Below are positions 22,999-34,278 of a stretch of DNA of 64,000 nucleotides, piece after piece. Position 1 is the stretch's first letter; every line of letters starts with the position of its first letter. Both the position numbers and the translations under genes were made by a program. The DNA comes from Orobanche coerulescens (Eukaryota; Streptophyta; Magnoliopsida; Lamiales; Orobanchaceae), in contig CM065818.1 in NCBI GenBank assembly GCA_033398695.1, positions 35,736,001-35,800,000 on the forward strand. Reading direction: 5' to 3'. The notes under the pieces are model-generated. The model saw only the letters and a list, made by a program, of their open reading frames with translations, ran no database searches and was not told where the DNA came from.

Positions 22999-23570
22999 CT
23001 AGAGTGGATCTGGTTGAGGAACAAATTCATTGAGTTTTTGATTAGTTCATCCGGTGTTGTTGCAACGACTATGATTCGTTTAGCACGCTCGGAAATAAAA
23101 CCCTTTTCACAGAGTAGTCGATGAAAGACAAGAAACCATCAAAGAAACCATTGACATTAAGCACACCTATTGGTTTTGATGAACATTTAGTTGAGCTCTG
23201 GTAACCACATGAAAAAGTTCCTCAAGGGTGCCAAAACCACGGGAAGGGTGATAAAGGCGCGAATTATTTATCATGTGAGTTATGCGATCTTGCATATTCA
23301 CGATCTAAACTCATCTCCAATAGTTGACCCGGTGATTTTACTTTCGGCCCAGAGGTTTTGGGATTATTCCCAACACTCTTACTCCTTCCATATAGGCGTA
23401 TGACTCGTCCCATTAATCCTAGACTTCCTCCTCCGTAAACTACATGAATGCATTTTTCTCCTAAGGTACGACCTGTTGTGGTGCCCGATGAAGCATGCCC
23501 CTTTTCCAGAACTAGATCCACCAAAAATGCAGACTGTGTTAAATTTTTTTATGGAAGATGATGACTCCAT
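22999..23570 (-). pseudogene. LOG-like: captured intron-less LOG-like gene (cytokinin riboside 5'-monophosphate phosphoribohydrolase)
   Basis: LOG enzymes release active cytokinin bases from their nucleotides in the cytosol. On the minus strand, allowing frameshifts, the order is: ATG at 23570 with KKFNTVCIFGGSSSGKG; then GRTLGEKCIHVVYGGGSLGL; NPKTSGPKVK (family: PKxLxP); a GFGTLEELFHVVTRAQLNVH block, where the family has GGxGTxEEL; KPIGVLNVNGFFDGFLSFID; ISERAKRIIVVATTPDELIK; and NEFVPQPDPL followed by TAG at 22999-23001. The family signature PGGxGTxxE is damaged: the Leu-Pro-Gly part is lost and replaced by PSRGFGTLEE. Plant LOG genes normally have several introns; none is present. A leader-like CT-rich stretch with a TATA-like CTATAAATA lies at 23571-23660. 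Frameshifts and stops make it a pseudogene. Confidence 0.88.
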
Positions 23571-23714
23571 TTTTGAAAAGAAATTATTTAGAGAGAAACA
23601 GAGAAAAGTGCAAGTTTGAGGGTGAATGAAAGAAACAAGCACAAAGTTTATTTATAGAAGAAAAAGAAGGTAAAAAATTGTTTAACAAGTTTGTGATTGC
23701 GTTGATTGCGCTTC
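23571..23714 (-). other. 5' flank of the LOG pseudogene, leader-like
   Basis: On the minus strand CTATAAATAAAC (about 23643-23654) is followed by TTTCTTTCATTCACCCTCAA and TCTCTGTTTCTCTC before the ATG. This resembles a plant promoter/5' leader captured with the gene. Whether it belonged to the donor gene is inference. Confidence 0.4.
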
Positions 23715-25117
23715 TGTTAGGAATACTTGTTAGATTTTGATGATGTCATTAATTTAAAATCAAATGTTTATTAATTGGCAAAATGTAAGGAAGAACCAAA
23801 TGAGTATCTTCCATAGGCCAAAATATGTTAAGTATAACTTGGCAAAATGTAAAAGAACCAAATGAGTGTCTTACAGAGGCCAAAGTTAGTTAAGTGAAAA
23901 TCGGCTAAGTACTAAAGCACACCTAGTCCATCGAGAAATACAGTAGACTCGGTCAGAGTAGCTCTGGTCAACTAAATTTATCAGAGAAGTTTGACCAGAC
24001 TGCAGCCGAGGTACCTCGGGAAGTCACTGATCAGACAAGTCTCAAACGGTGAGCAGTAGAGAGGACCTACCTGCAGAAGATGTAAGCTGCACATCAGCCT
24101 ACTCAACTACAGCCTAGTACTCCAAGTCCACGTCAGCATGCTTTGAAAAGTCAAATATTACGGAAAGCTCACATGCAACGTGAAGAGACAAATTGGAGTG
24201 ATTCCCGCAAGAGATATGATTTAATTAAATCATCCTGACCCACCGTGAAGACTTTTATCCTTTTATATTCAAAAGATTCGGCGCTCACATGCAGAAGTCC
24301 TCACAACGGTCGGAAGATAAAATAAAATAATGGGAATCCAGCCTTGCAACGTTCAGAAAAGATTAAACAATGAAGTCTCCCTCCAACGGATGGATTTGTT
24401 CAAAGATTTGCAACGGCTACAAGGAAGAAGCTCAGAGATCTGACCTATATATATCCAGAGATTTGAATCTGAGCAACTACTGGTGCGAACATACATTCTA
24501 GCGATCAAAGCAATCAAAGCAATCTCAAGCAATCAAACAGCATCGTGAAAAGAGCAGATCCAAAAAGTTCATATTTAAGGAAGCTCTTAAGTTGGAGAAG
24601 ACAAACACTCTTGTCTATAATCTTGAGTACGGGGTACTTCCTTTGGTTGAAGTAAGAGGCGTAAAGGCATCCAAGGATCGAGGATCAAGAGGTGCAAGGC
24701 GATCAAGTGTGTGTACAACGGCACGGATTTCCAGGTTGGAAGGCTGTTGTATTGTGGTTGAATCACTGTAATATTTATCACTGGTTGAAAATTATAGTGA
24801 ATTCATCTCCAACTGGTTTGGAGAAAAGTGGATTAGTAGAGGATTACCCCACCTCTGAGACCACTATAAATTGCCTGTGTTATTTACTGTTTTAGTGCAT
24901 CATACTCTAACTGCTGCATACATTGTTAAGTGTTTCATTAAGTTAATTTATATTCGTCATCAGCTGACTTCCGCACATATCCAAGAACAAACGACTCCAA
25001 GTCATTTGTTTGACCATCAGCTGAAGAAACTCACTCTTCGAGAAAAAGAGTTCAAGAGTTTCAACAAGTCTATTCACCCCCCCTCTAGACTTGTTCCTGG
25101 ACGACTTGTGACCTACA
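23715..25117 (+). repeat. 5' LTR of element B2 (1403 bp)
   Basis: TGTTAGGAATACTTG ... GTGACCTACA. Nearly identical to 34279-35684 except for a cluster of small differences around 23925-24065 versus 34490-34630. Confidence 0.96.
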
Positions 25118-25135
25118 AGTGGTATCGGAGCGGTT
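25118..25135 (+). other. primer binding site of element B2
   Basis: AGTGGTATCGGAGCGG directly after the LTR, complementary to initiator tRNA-Met. Confidence 0.9.
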
Positions 25136-25195
25136 GGTTCATTTTTTTCACGAACCAGATCTATACTAGATATATATCTTATCTCTCACTTTATA

Positions 25196-26793
25196 ATGGA
25201 ACACATGCACTCTAGACTACCTGTCTTTTCGATTGTGAGTATGATCTCTGGAAGATAAGAATGCGAGCACACTTATCTTCAATTCACGGCGACATGTGGT
25301 GCATCATTGAAGACGGTCCATTCATTTTCGAGAAGGACAACACGGTAGGAGATCGCGGTGGGAGGCCGAAAAGATCCCTAAGAAGAGAACGGAGGCTGAC
25401 CCCGAAGAGAGAAAGGCGCAATCTTGACAACAGGGCCAGAGATGTGTTATACCAAACTCTTGACAAATCCACAATGGTCAAGATCAAAAATTGTAAGAAT
25501 GCCAAAGAGATTTGGGACACATTAGCTCTAATGTGTGAAGGAACGGAGCTGATCAAGGAAAACAAGTTGTCAATAGCTATCCAAAAGTTTGACAATTTTA
25601 AAATGAAGAATGGTGAATCTATAGACCAAGTGGACACAAGGTTCACTGAAATTATCAATGAGATCAACTCCCTGGGCAAAACTTATGGCAACAGGGAAAT
25701 GGCACTAAAGGTCCTCAGATCTCTAAATCCCGAATGGAGCATGAAGTCTGTAGCTATGAGAGAGTCCAAAGACCTGAATAAGATAAAAATTCAGGAGTTG
25801 TTCTCTGATCTAAAGGCTTATGAGTTCGAGCTTCCAAGCTCATCCTCAACTGAGCCTGCAGAGAAGGGAATCGCATTTGCAGCCGAGTCCCCTACTAAGA
25901 GCTTATCTGATGTGAAACCTCCAAATCCACTAGATTTTGAGGAGGAAATGGCTTTCATAATGCAAAGGTTCAGCAACTTCAGAAAGAACTACTCCAAGTA
26001 TAAGAAAAACTACAAGGAGAACCCAAGAAGGAACCAGAAGGCCGGAAGCTGGAAAGTTGAATGCTACAACTGTCACAAAATAGGACACATCCAAATGGAT
26101 TGCCCCGAGCTAAAGAAGGACGAAACCAAGAAGGAGGTGGGCAGAAAGGAAGACAGTAGAAAAGCTCTCATCGGAGAAGACCAGGAGCATGTCGAATCAA
26201 GCGGCGGTTTCTTTTCTGATGAAGACGAGGAGTATGATTGCCTGATGGCAAACTTGGCTGATGAAGAGGTAACCTCTAAACCTACCGGTTCAAATAATAG
26301 CTCAACCATGTCACAAGATATGGATTTACATGAATCGGTAAATCAGTTGTTCAAAGATTTTGAAACACTTAAATCTGCTCACCAAGCTGTATCAGCAGAG
26401 AAGACTCAGCTGCAAGATGAGAATAGGCAGCTGAAAAATGATTTCGAAAAACTCAGCCTAGATTTAAATAAGGTTGAGACAACTACAGCTGATTTTAAAA
26501 ACCAGGCAAGTGTAAATACAGGTGAGATAGACCGGCTAAATATTTTACTTAAAGAAAAGTCAGTTGCACTTGCTCATGCCAAAGATGAGTTTACTAAGCT
26601 GGCACAGATAAATAAAACTCAGGCGCAGGAAATAACCTCCCTGAAAGCGTCTTCAACTCTGGGCGAATTGTGTACTTATAAAAGGTCATTATATACCAAA
26701 TCAGGCCTTGGATATGATTCTCACACTCCCTCTAGTTCTGAAACCAAGTTTATCAAGGGAGAAACAATAGTCTCGATCTTGAGCACTGTATAA
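25196..26793 (+). CDS. Sirevirus-like gag (element B2)
   Basis: Capsid/nucleocapsid protein. The likely original start is ATG at 25196 (MEHMHSRLPVF). A 1-2-base slip near 25230 breaks the frame, and the open frame runs from 25261 (MRAHLSSIHGDMWCII) for 510 residues. It contains a UBN2-type capsid core (KNAKEIWDTLALMCEGT, GESIDQVDTRFTEIINEINS, LRSLNPEW), then a single zinc knuckle CYNCHKIGHIQMDC around residue 270. An acidic stretch and a C-terminal coiled-coil-like region (EKTQLQDENRQLKNDFEKLS) follow. The long coiled-coil tail after the knuckle is typical of Sirevirus gag. Confidence 0.9.
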
Positions 26794-28570
26794 ACCGATA
26801 TTCAAAAACAGTAACAATGACTAAGTCAAGCGTCTAGCCGCAATGTTACACTGCATGACCACCTAGACAGCGACTAAGCGATGGCCTGTGCAAAAGCAAG
26901 GAATTGCAACACATGCCCATTATTACCAACAACTCCCTAAAAATAGATTTCATAATGGGAGGGGCAGATGGAAACCTCAAGGTTATCCAAATTACCAAAA
27001 TGAACAAGTGTGGAGACCACAAAGGTTTAATAAATGGTCTCAGCCTAGATTTAGAAATGGCCCACACTATTTTGAGGAATATCCAGATACAATCCAACCA
27101 GAGATTTAGACCTCGACCACGGCACCTTATAAGGGTTATAATAATAATAATAACAATTTCCATAATCCAAGGAGAAATCAATTCTCCAGAAACCAACTAA
27201 CCCCAAAGGACCCACACAAATTTGGGTACCTAAATCTCTGCTTGTTTAATTGCAGAAAAGGTGGAAGGACTACAACCACATCTCCTCAAGCTCAAATTTT
27301 GGAGGTGAAGAATGGTTTGTAGACTCTGGATGCTCGAGGCATATGACCGGGAACAAGAAGATGCGACCAAATATGTCAAAGAAAGAGGTCCCGATGTAAC
27401 CTTTGGAGATAGCTCTAGAGGACAGGACAAAAGGCTTTGGAGAGTCGCACCGAGGAAACATTGTAATATCCAAAGTTCATTATGTCAAAGGGCTCAAGTA
27501 CAACCTCCCGAGCATCGGCCTTCTGTGACGAGAAGAATCTAGTAGTCTTCACCATCTTGAAGTATGGTGATAGACATCTTATACGGAGAAATAAAGCTAC
27601 AAGGTTTAGAAGAAGAGATGTATACATGATTGATTGGAACACGGGGACACCTAACTCCTGTTTTCTATCCAGCGTAGGCGAGAATGGATGGTCGTGGCAC
27701 AAAAGACTATGTCACACGAACTTTAAAGCCATCAACAAGATTAGCTCTCGGAAGCCGGTCGAGGACTTCCAAATGAAGTATTCAAAAAGGAAGCACTCTG
27801 TGATGCATGTCGAAGGGAAAGCAGACCAAGGCATCGTTCGCCGATTCGGCCTACAACGCTCACAACAAGGATCTTAGATCTACTACATATGGATCTATTT
27901 GGTCCTATCAAACCAAGGACTTTGAGCGGCAGAAAGCATGCACTTGTAATTGTAGATGATTATTCAAGGTACACTTGGATCATTTTTCTATTCAAGAAAA
28001 GTGAAACCCTGACCAAGTTACGAGGCTGAGAAGGATCGAATGAGAAATCCCTCTCCATAATCAAGATCGATCGGATAGAGGAGGAGAGTTTCTCAACAAG
28101 GCGATAACTAATTTCAATGATCGAATGGGATCCGGCATGAGCTCTGCGGCCGGGCGCCCTTGAGAATGGTGTTCTTGAAAGAAGGCAGAACTCGAAGGAA
28201 GCGGCAAGGTCCATGATTGCGAGCGGACCTTCCCAAAGGTTAGGCTGAAGTCATTAACTGACTGCCACACCCGCATCAGAGTATGATAGTAGGGAGACAT
28301 GGCAAAACTCCCTATGAGGTTTGGAATAATAGAACTCCCTCTTGCTTACTTTCATGTTTTTGGTTGTAAGTGTTTCATCCACAACAACGGTAAAACATGA
28401 CTAAATGCCTTTGATGCTAAAGCGATGATGGTCTATTTATGGGATATTCCCAAAGAAGCAAGGCATATAGAGTTTTTAACAAAAGAACCTTAGTTGTGGA
28501 GGAAACACCCCATGTTGTTTTTGATGAATCTACCGTTGAGTACAGAAACAACTTGAGCAAATTGAGAACA
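26794..28570 (+). pseudogene. protease and integrase region, frameshifted (element B2)
   Basis: Asn-rich linker (26888-27180), then the aspartic protease active site WFVDSGCSRHMTG (Asp-Ser-Gly near 27322). The pre-integrase zinc-binding block WHKRLCHTNFKAINK follows, then the integrase start LLHMDLFGPIKPRTLSGRK and LVIVDDYSRYTWIIFLF (27876-28010). The region after this is badly scrambled, and an integrase C-terminal stretch (YGKTPYE-like, VFGCKCFIHNN, FDESTVEYRNN) is readable at 28300-28560. Numerous one- or two-base indels prevent a continuous frame. Confidence 0.85.
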
Positions 28571-30500
28571 AGCTCAAGTCGGAACCCTTGAAGAAGTCAT
28601 TATACATGACACTGGAATGGTGGACTCACTGCAGATCACTGATGACCCAACCGCTGCGGACGAAGACCCAATGCAGATCGACAGATCACCAAACCTATCT
28701 CGATCCGATTCTTGCTGAAGAAGACCAATGAGTCGACAAAGACTCATCTCAGATTGAACCAAGCTGCAGATGACAAGGCGGTAGCCGATCGATTGCGGAC
28801 GAGAATCCAGTGATGCAGATAACCACGAGCAATCCAACAGGGGAACAAACCCGAGAGGAGGGCGAGATCCCCAAATGGCTCAAGGATCATCCAATTCACA
28901 AATCATCGGAAAGTTGGTGATGGAGTCAAGACAAGACGATCAAACTCTACCAAATAGAATGGCGATGTTCTCATGTTTCATGTCACAAATTGAACCCAAG
29001 GCAGCGAGAACAAGCCTTGGAAGATTATTCATGGATTAATGCCATGCAAGAGGAATTGGAGCAGATGGACAGAACAAAGTTTGGGAACTAATGCATGCAC
29101 TGATCACAAGAAAGTTATTGGCACCAAATGGGTGTATAAAAACAAGAGTGATGAAGACGGAGCTGTTGTTAGGAATAAAGCCAGACTCGTAGCAAAAGGT
29201 TATGCACAGTGTGAGGGAATAGATTTTGATGAAACTTATGCACTGTTGCAAGATTAGAAGCCATCGACTATTCCTCGCATATGCTGCATTCAAGGACTTT
29301 GAAGTCTACCAGATGGATGTAAAAGTGCGTTTACGAATGGAATCCTAGAAGAAGAAGTCTATGTAGAGCAACCCCTGTGTTTTGTCAAAGGAGACAAAGT
29401 CTATAAGCTGTTGAAAGCTCTGTATGGACTCAAGCAAGCACCGAGAGCATGGTATGAAACACTGTCTGTGTTTCTTGAGAAAAATGGATTTTGCAAGGGA
29501 AAAGTGGACAAGACCCTATTCAGTGGAACACGAAGGCCACATATTAATAGTTCGATTTATGTGGATGACATCATATTCGGATCAACCGGTCGAACTATGC
29601 GAGAAATTCTCCAACCTCATGCAAGGAGAATTTGAGATCGTATGATGGGAAAGCTTAACTTCTTTCTCGGATTACATGTTGCGAGATGGAAAAAGGAATT
29701 TTCATCAACCAAGCAAAGTATACTAGAGATCTTATCAAGAGATATGGAATGGAATCACCAAGCCCGCAAGAATTCCAATGAGCACAAGCACTCACCGGAT
29801 GCGAGACGAGGCGAGGCATATCGGTGGACTCAACCCACTACAGAGGACTCATCGGATCTCTTCGTACCTCACCGCAAGCAGGCCGGACATATCATATGCG
29901 GTTGGAGTTTGTGCAAGATTCCAGTCCAAGCCGAAGCACTCACACCTAGATGCGGCCAAGAGAATAATTAAGTACCTAAAGTCTACAATTAATGTTGGGT
30001 GTGGTACCCCAAGGATGACAACTTCGAGTCGGGATACTCGATGCGGATTTCGCAGATGCAAAATCAACGGGAAGAGCACTAGTGGAACGTGTCAATTCCT
30101 AGGAACCAGGTGATATCTGGTTTAGCAAGAAGCGAGTTTCTAACTCTATCTCCACTCTGAGTCGAATACCTAGTCAGCAGTGTTTGTTGTGATTCTATGG
30201 ATCAGACAACAGTTAAGGGACTACAATATTATTGCCAACGAAGTTCCAATATGGTGTGACAACAATAGTGCTATTGCAATAACCAACAATCCGGTTTTGC
30301 ACTCAAGGACGAAGGACATTGACGTTAAGCACCATTTCATTCGAGACCATGTGCTTAACAAAAGGGTTAGAGTTGAAAGAGTCAGCACAGACTACCAAAT
30401 AGCTGACATCTTCACCAAACCCCTGCCAGAAGAAAGATTCCTAGAGCTTAGCAGAGACCTTGGATTACTAGATTGGGAATCTAGTTCTGAAGCAAGTTGA
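28571..30500 (+). pseudogene. reverse transcriptase and RNase H, frameshifted (element B2)
   Basis: Reads [81 protein letters not shown] and the catalytic motif YVDDIIFGS (29557-29583). RNase H follows to ADIFTKPLPEERF and the stop at 30500. 28571-28980 is a low-conservation linker. Comparison with the cleaner copy at 1-856 shows that most breaks are losses or swaps at CAG/CTG. Confidence 0.88.
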
Positions 30501-31036
30501 AGGAAGGACGGACACTCAGAATCAGCCTAAGCTGATGCAGGCGAGAAGACGAAGGCCAGACGAAGCAACTTAGCTGTACAGAATACCAGGCGAGAAGTCA
30601 AACTCACCTGTTGCAGAGTGGTCAACAGTCAACAAAATCAGACCAGCTAAGTTCTCTAAACTGATCTCTAAATTTTTAATTATTATCTGTCACATTTATA
30701 AATATTATTTTGGCTAAAATGGCATTTAAAATATACATCTTTATTAGCCAAGTGGCAATTTTAATACACGCGTCAAACGCCTATTTAATTAACCTCTACG
30801 GTGGCCAATCAGAATCAACCGTCAAATTTTAAATAGGGCCACCGATTCAAATTTGAAATTCAAAAGAATATCAAAAGGCGTACCACCGTTCAAATTTATA
30901 ATAAACTAATACAAACGTCTTTTCATCTTCTTTATAAGGAAGAAAACCTTTCACTTTACTCCTTACGCTTACAGAAACCCTAGAACTTACAGAGCAAAAA
31001 TACACACTAAAAAATCCTAAAATCCTTTTTGCAGAA
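30501..31036 (+). promoter_or_regulatory. putative internal promoter and leader of the extra ORF (element B2)
   Basis: Counterpart of 857-1389: CCAATC at 30805, TTTATAAGG at 30931-30939, AAACCCTAG at 30975-30983, and a pyrimidine tract ending GCAG just before ATG 31037. High similarity to A is expected for members of one family. The promoter role is inference. Confidence 0.45.
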
Positions 31037-34000
31037 ATGGCATCTTTTGAAGGCGTAAACTTGAAGGCGGTGAAGGACCAAGTCATCTTCTCCATGGTCG
31101 TCGACTTCGAAGGTTTATTGGAAGCAAATCTAGAGGACTTCGATATGCTCAACTTAATCCGGGCGATGAAGCTGAACGGAATCTACCCGTTTCTCGACAT
31201 CAACCCGCAACATTTGTTCAAGGAAGATGTCGTTGAATTTTATCGAAATGCCTCTCTGATTCAGCACGGGATTAACAGCTCAGTCGGCGGAATCCCTATC
31301 ACCATAGATCGAGAAAAGATTCGTTCTGTATTCGGGATGAAACATCGCGGTTTGGCGGTCGAAGCTCTTAAACAATCACCCGCCGAAACATGGAAAACGA
31401 TCAAAGCCGAGAATATCCCAGAGAAATTGAAGTTTACAGCAAAGAGGAATGAGTTGAAGAGGATTTATCGAGTTGCTTTGGACATCACAAACAAGATAGT
31501 GATGGGGATGGCAGGCAGCTATGACCAACTGTCATCATCCAAATTCATGGTGTTGGGTGCATTGATCCAAGAAGAAGAAGTTGATTGGGCGGACTATATT
31601 TTCAGACAACTTGTTCGCGAGGTGAACAAAGTCGAATGGCTTGAAGGTGAGAAGAAATTCAAAACTAAATCGGCGTTCGGAACGCATCTTAGTTGGCTTT
31701 TGGAGAAAATCGGAGTGGCCAAAGGAAACATTGACCCTTTCCACCCGAACAAGAGGCTAGGTCACATGGACCATGACAAGAAAAAAATTGGAGTCACTGG
31801 GAGAGCAGCCCAGTTGTTGAAGGATTTGCCAGACTCTCCGTATTGCCCAAGATACGATTTATCAGAGGAATCGGACCAACCTGCAGCTGAGATCGGAACT
31901 ACAGTCGAGTCCGGGAATGAGTCTGACGATACACCAATCGCCATCCGATTCAAGAGACGGGGACCAGCCCCAGAAGGACCCTCTCACCTGCAGTCATCAC
32001 CTGAACCCTCTCCTAAGAGGCCTAGGAAGCTGCAGTTCAGCGAGGGAGAGCAGTCTGAGCATCACGCCAGCCCATCAGTTCAATCATCAATCCATCCAGA
32101 CTTGCCTGCACCAGACACTGAAACTCGGATTGTACCTGTTATTACACCTCCAGTGTACATATCCGAAGAAGAGGAAGCAGGTCTTGTTATCTCTATTCCT
32201 GAAGCAGATTACACTTTCAACCTTTTAGAAAATAATACTTTTAATCTCTCTATTGAACAACTTCAGCTTGTCAAGCCACAAGCAGAAAAACACTCTTTTG
32301 TAAATATTTTTAAAGAGTGGAAAACTCTCAAAACCATGTCTTTTACAAATTTTCAAACCTTTGTTGAAACCAGTGGTTGGGAATATCCCCAAGCCACTGA
32401 GGATGTTCTGACTAATTTTTGCAAAGAGTCAGATTTAGCTTTACTCCTCCAGGATAACTGGTTCATGTCACATTTTGAGACCAACATGGACCAATTTATC
32501 CATTCTATAATGCTCAGTATTTTTGATGGCACTTTTGGAGAAGAGGAGGAAGAGGAAGTAGAGAAGGAGATTAGGATTGAAGAAGTTGATGGTGAGAATG
32601 AAATTATCAATTTGGAGGCTGAAGAAGAAGAAGAAGAAGAGAAAGAATCTGAAAAAAATATACCAGTTGAAAAACAAACAGAGGAGATTGAGAAAACAGA
32701 AGAAGTGATGGATGAAGGAGATGAAGAAGAAGGAGAAGAAGTAGAGCAGGAAAAAGATGAAGAAGAGAAAGATGATGAGGATGATGAAGGAGAAGAGAAG
32801 GAGAAAGATGATGATAAAAATGATGATGATGATGATGATGATGATAACAATGATGATGGAGGTGAAGGAGGAGCAGAAAAAGAAAAAGAAAAAGATGAGG
32901 AAAAAGAGAAAGAAAAATCTGGAGAAGGAGAAGGGAAAGAAGGAGAGAGAGAAGGAGCCAAAGAGCCAGAGCCAGAGCCAGAGGCCTCTCATGAAGCTGC
33001 AGACAGGATTGATGTACCTGCACGGTACACCAGCCTAGACGCAGAGCTGGCAGAAGACTCCAGGTCAGGGACCCCGGAGAAAACCCAATCTGATCTACCA
33101 GCTGCAGCCAGGAGCCTGCAGTCTAGTGGTTCTCTTGCAGAAGGTTCAGGAGAGCACTCCCCATCAGCTCAGTTATCTCCTACCATGACTGAGCTGATCA
33201 AGCAAATTGTCAGAGATACTATTGGGGAGCTGCTATCAACTCAGGTCACTCCTGACCTTCAGACCATTCATGCCAAGATTGACACCCTACTTCAGAGAGA
33301 GATCCCTCAGCCTCCTCCTCCTACAAACAGCAGAATGCCTTTTGGCATGTCTGATTGGATGAGCCGCATGGAACAGCAGTTGACAACCATTATTGATGCT
33401 GGCAAAAAGGGGGAAGAGAGGATTCAGGGGGAAGAGATAGAAATCAGAAGCAAAAAGAAGCAGGATGTCCCTCAGATTGAAGGACCCTCCAATCTAAAGA
33501 GAATGGAAGCTGTAGATCGAGATGACCAGGCTGACCAGCCTGTAGGAAAAAGAAGAAGGACCAGAGGCGGCTTCGAACCTACTCTAGAATGGGAAGGGTT
33601 GGAGCTATGGTATGATGAGGATTTCGTTCCATTTGAAGCTCTTGAGATGTGGGGAGCTGCTAGGAAGAGGTTTATCAGAGACTATTATGTCTGGGAACTC
33701 ATTCAAGATGACAAACTCTCCCCACAGGAAATTTTCATAAACTTCATGGAAGAAATCTATCCGAAGCTTTGGGCTGTTCTCAAGAAGCACGCTAAAGAGC
33801 AAAAAGCTTTTCCTATGATCCCTCCATTCGTAGTCAAGAAGCACCAATCCGTATGGATGGTGAACTTGATGAATTACAACTTCAAAAGGAAATCAAGCTA
33901 GTGTGCCTCGAGAATGATTCGAGATCTCAAGAAGAGCAGGATTTCGCAAAGACTCGTGGTAAAGAAAATATGGTCTTGCTCCACCAAGGTAAGACCTATC

Positions 34001-34061
34001 GGAGCTAAACCATTCAAGCCTCGCTGACCCTACTCGAAGAGGCAGAGGAAGAGGCAGATGA
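31037..34061 (+). CDS. extra 3' ORF (aORF), about 1000 residues, frameshifted near the end (element B2)
   Basis: Open for 954 codons to 33901. A 1-2-base loss near 33830 shifts the frame, and the family C-terminus (ending RGRGR, TGA at 34059-34061) follows in another frame. Residues 1-270: folded domain with FYRNASLIQHGINSSVGGIP, IDREKIRSVFGMKHRGLAVE and SSSKFMVLGALIQEEEVDWA, resembling the plant transposon-protein domain of other retroelement extra ORFs. About 430-500: SFTNFQTFVETSGW and FCKESDLALLLQDNW. About 500-650: nearly continuous Glu/Asp/Lys. About 715-770: helical segment and PQPPPP. About 840: GKRRRTRGG basic patch. It occupies the slot of the Sirevirus env-like ORF but shows no signal peptide or membrane helix. 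Function unknown; a nuclear or chromatin role is inference. Confidence 0.82.
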
Positions 34062-34278
34062 CCTTAGTTATTTCTCTTACTTGTAATTTTATTTTCTGTA
34101 CTTAAAACATTCTTGTAAAATTTCAATGATAAGTCAGAAAGTTTTATAACAGTCTGTTGAATGACAATTTCCAGTTGTCTAAATATTAGACTGATTTCAG
34201 TTTTTGTCTCGCACTTAAGTGCAGACTTGGTCATTTGATTTCCTACTTAGTTTTGCCATCATCAAAATAGGGGGAATT
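34062..34278 (+). other. 3' untranslated region and polypurine tract of element B2
   Basis: Non-coding; ends ATCATCAAAATAGGGGGAAT at the LTR border. Nearly identical to 4418-4637. Confidence 0.88.

Noticed and set aside
25284..25679. 131-codon minus-strand ORF over gag (also 26073-26309)
   Set aside because: Antisense shadow of the gag reading frame.
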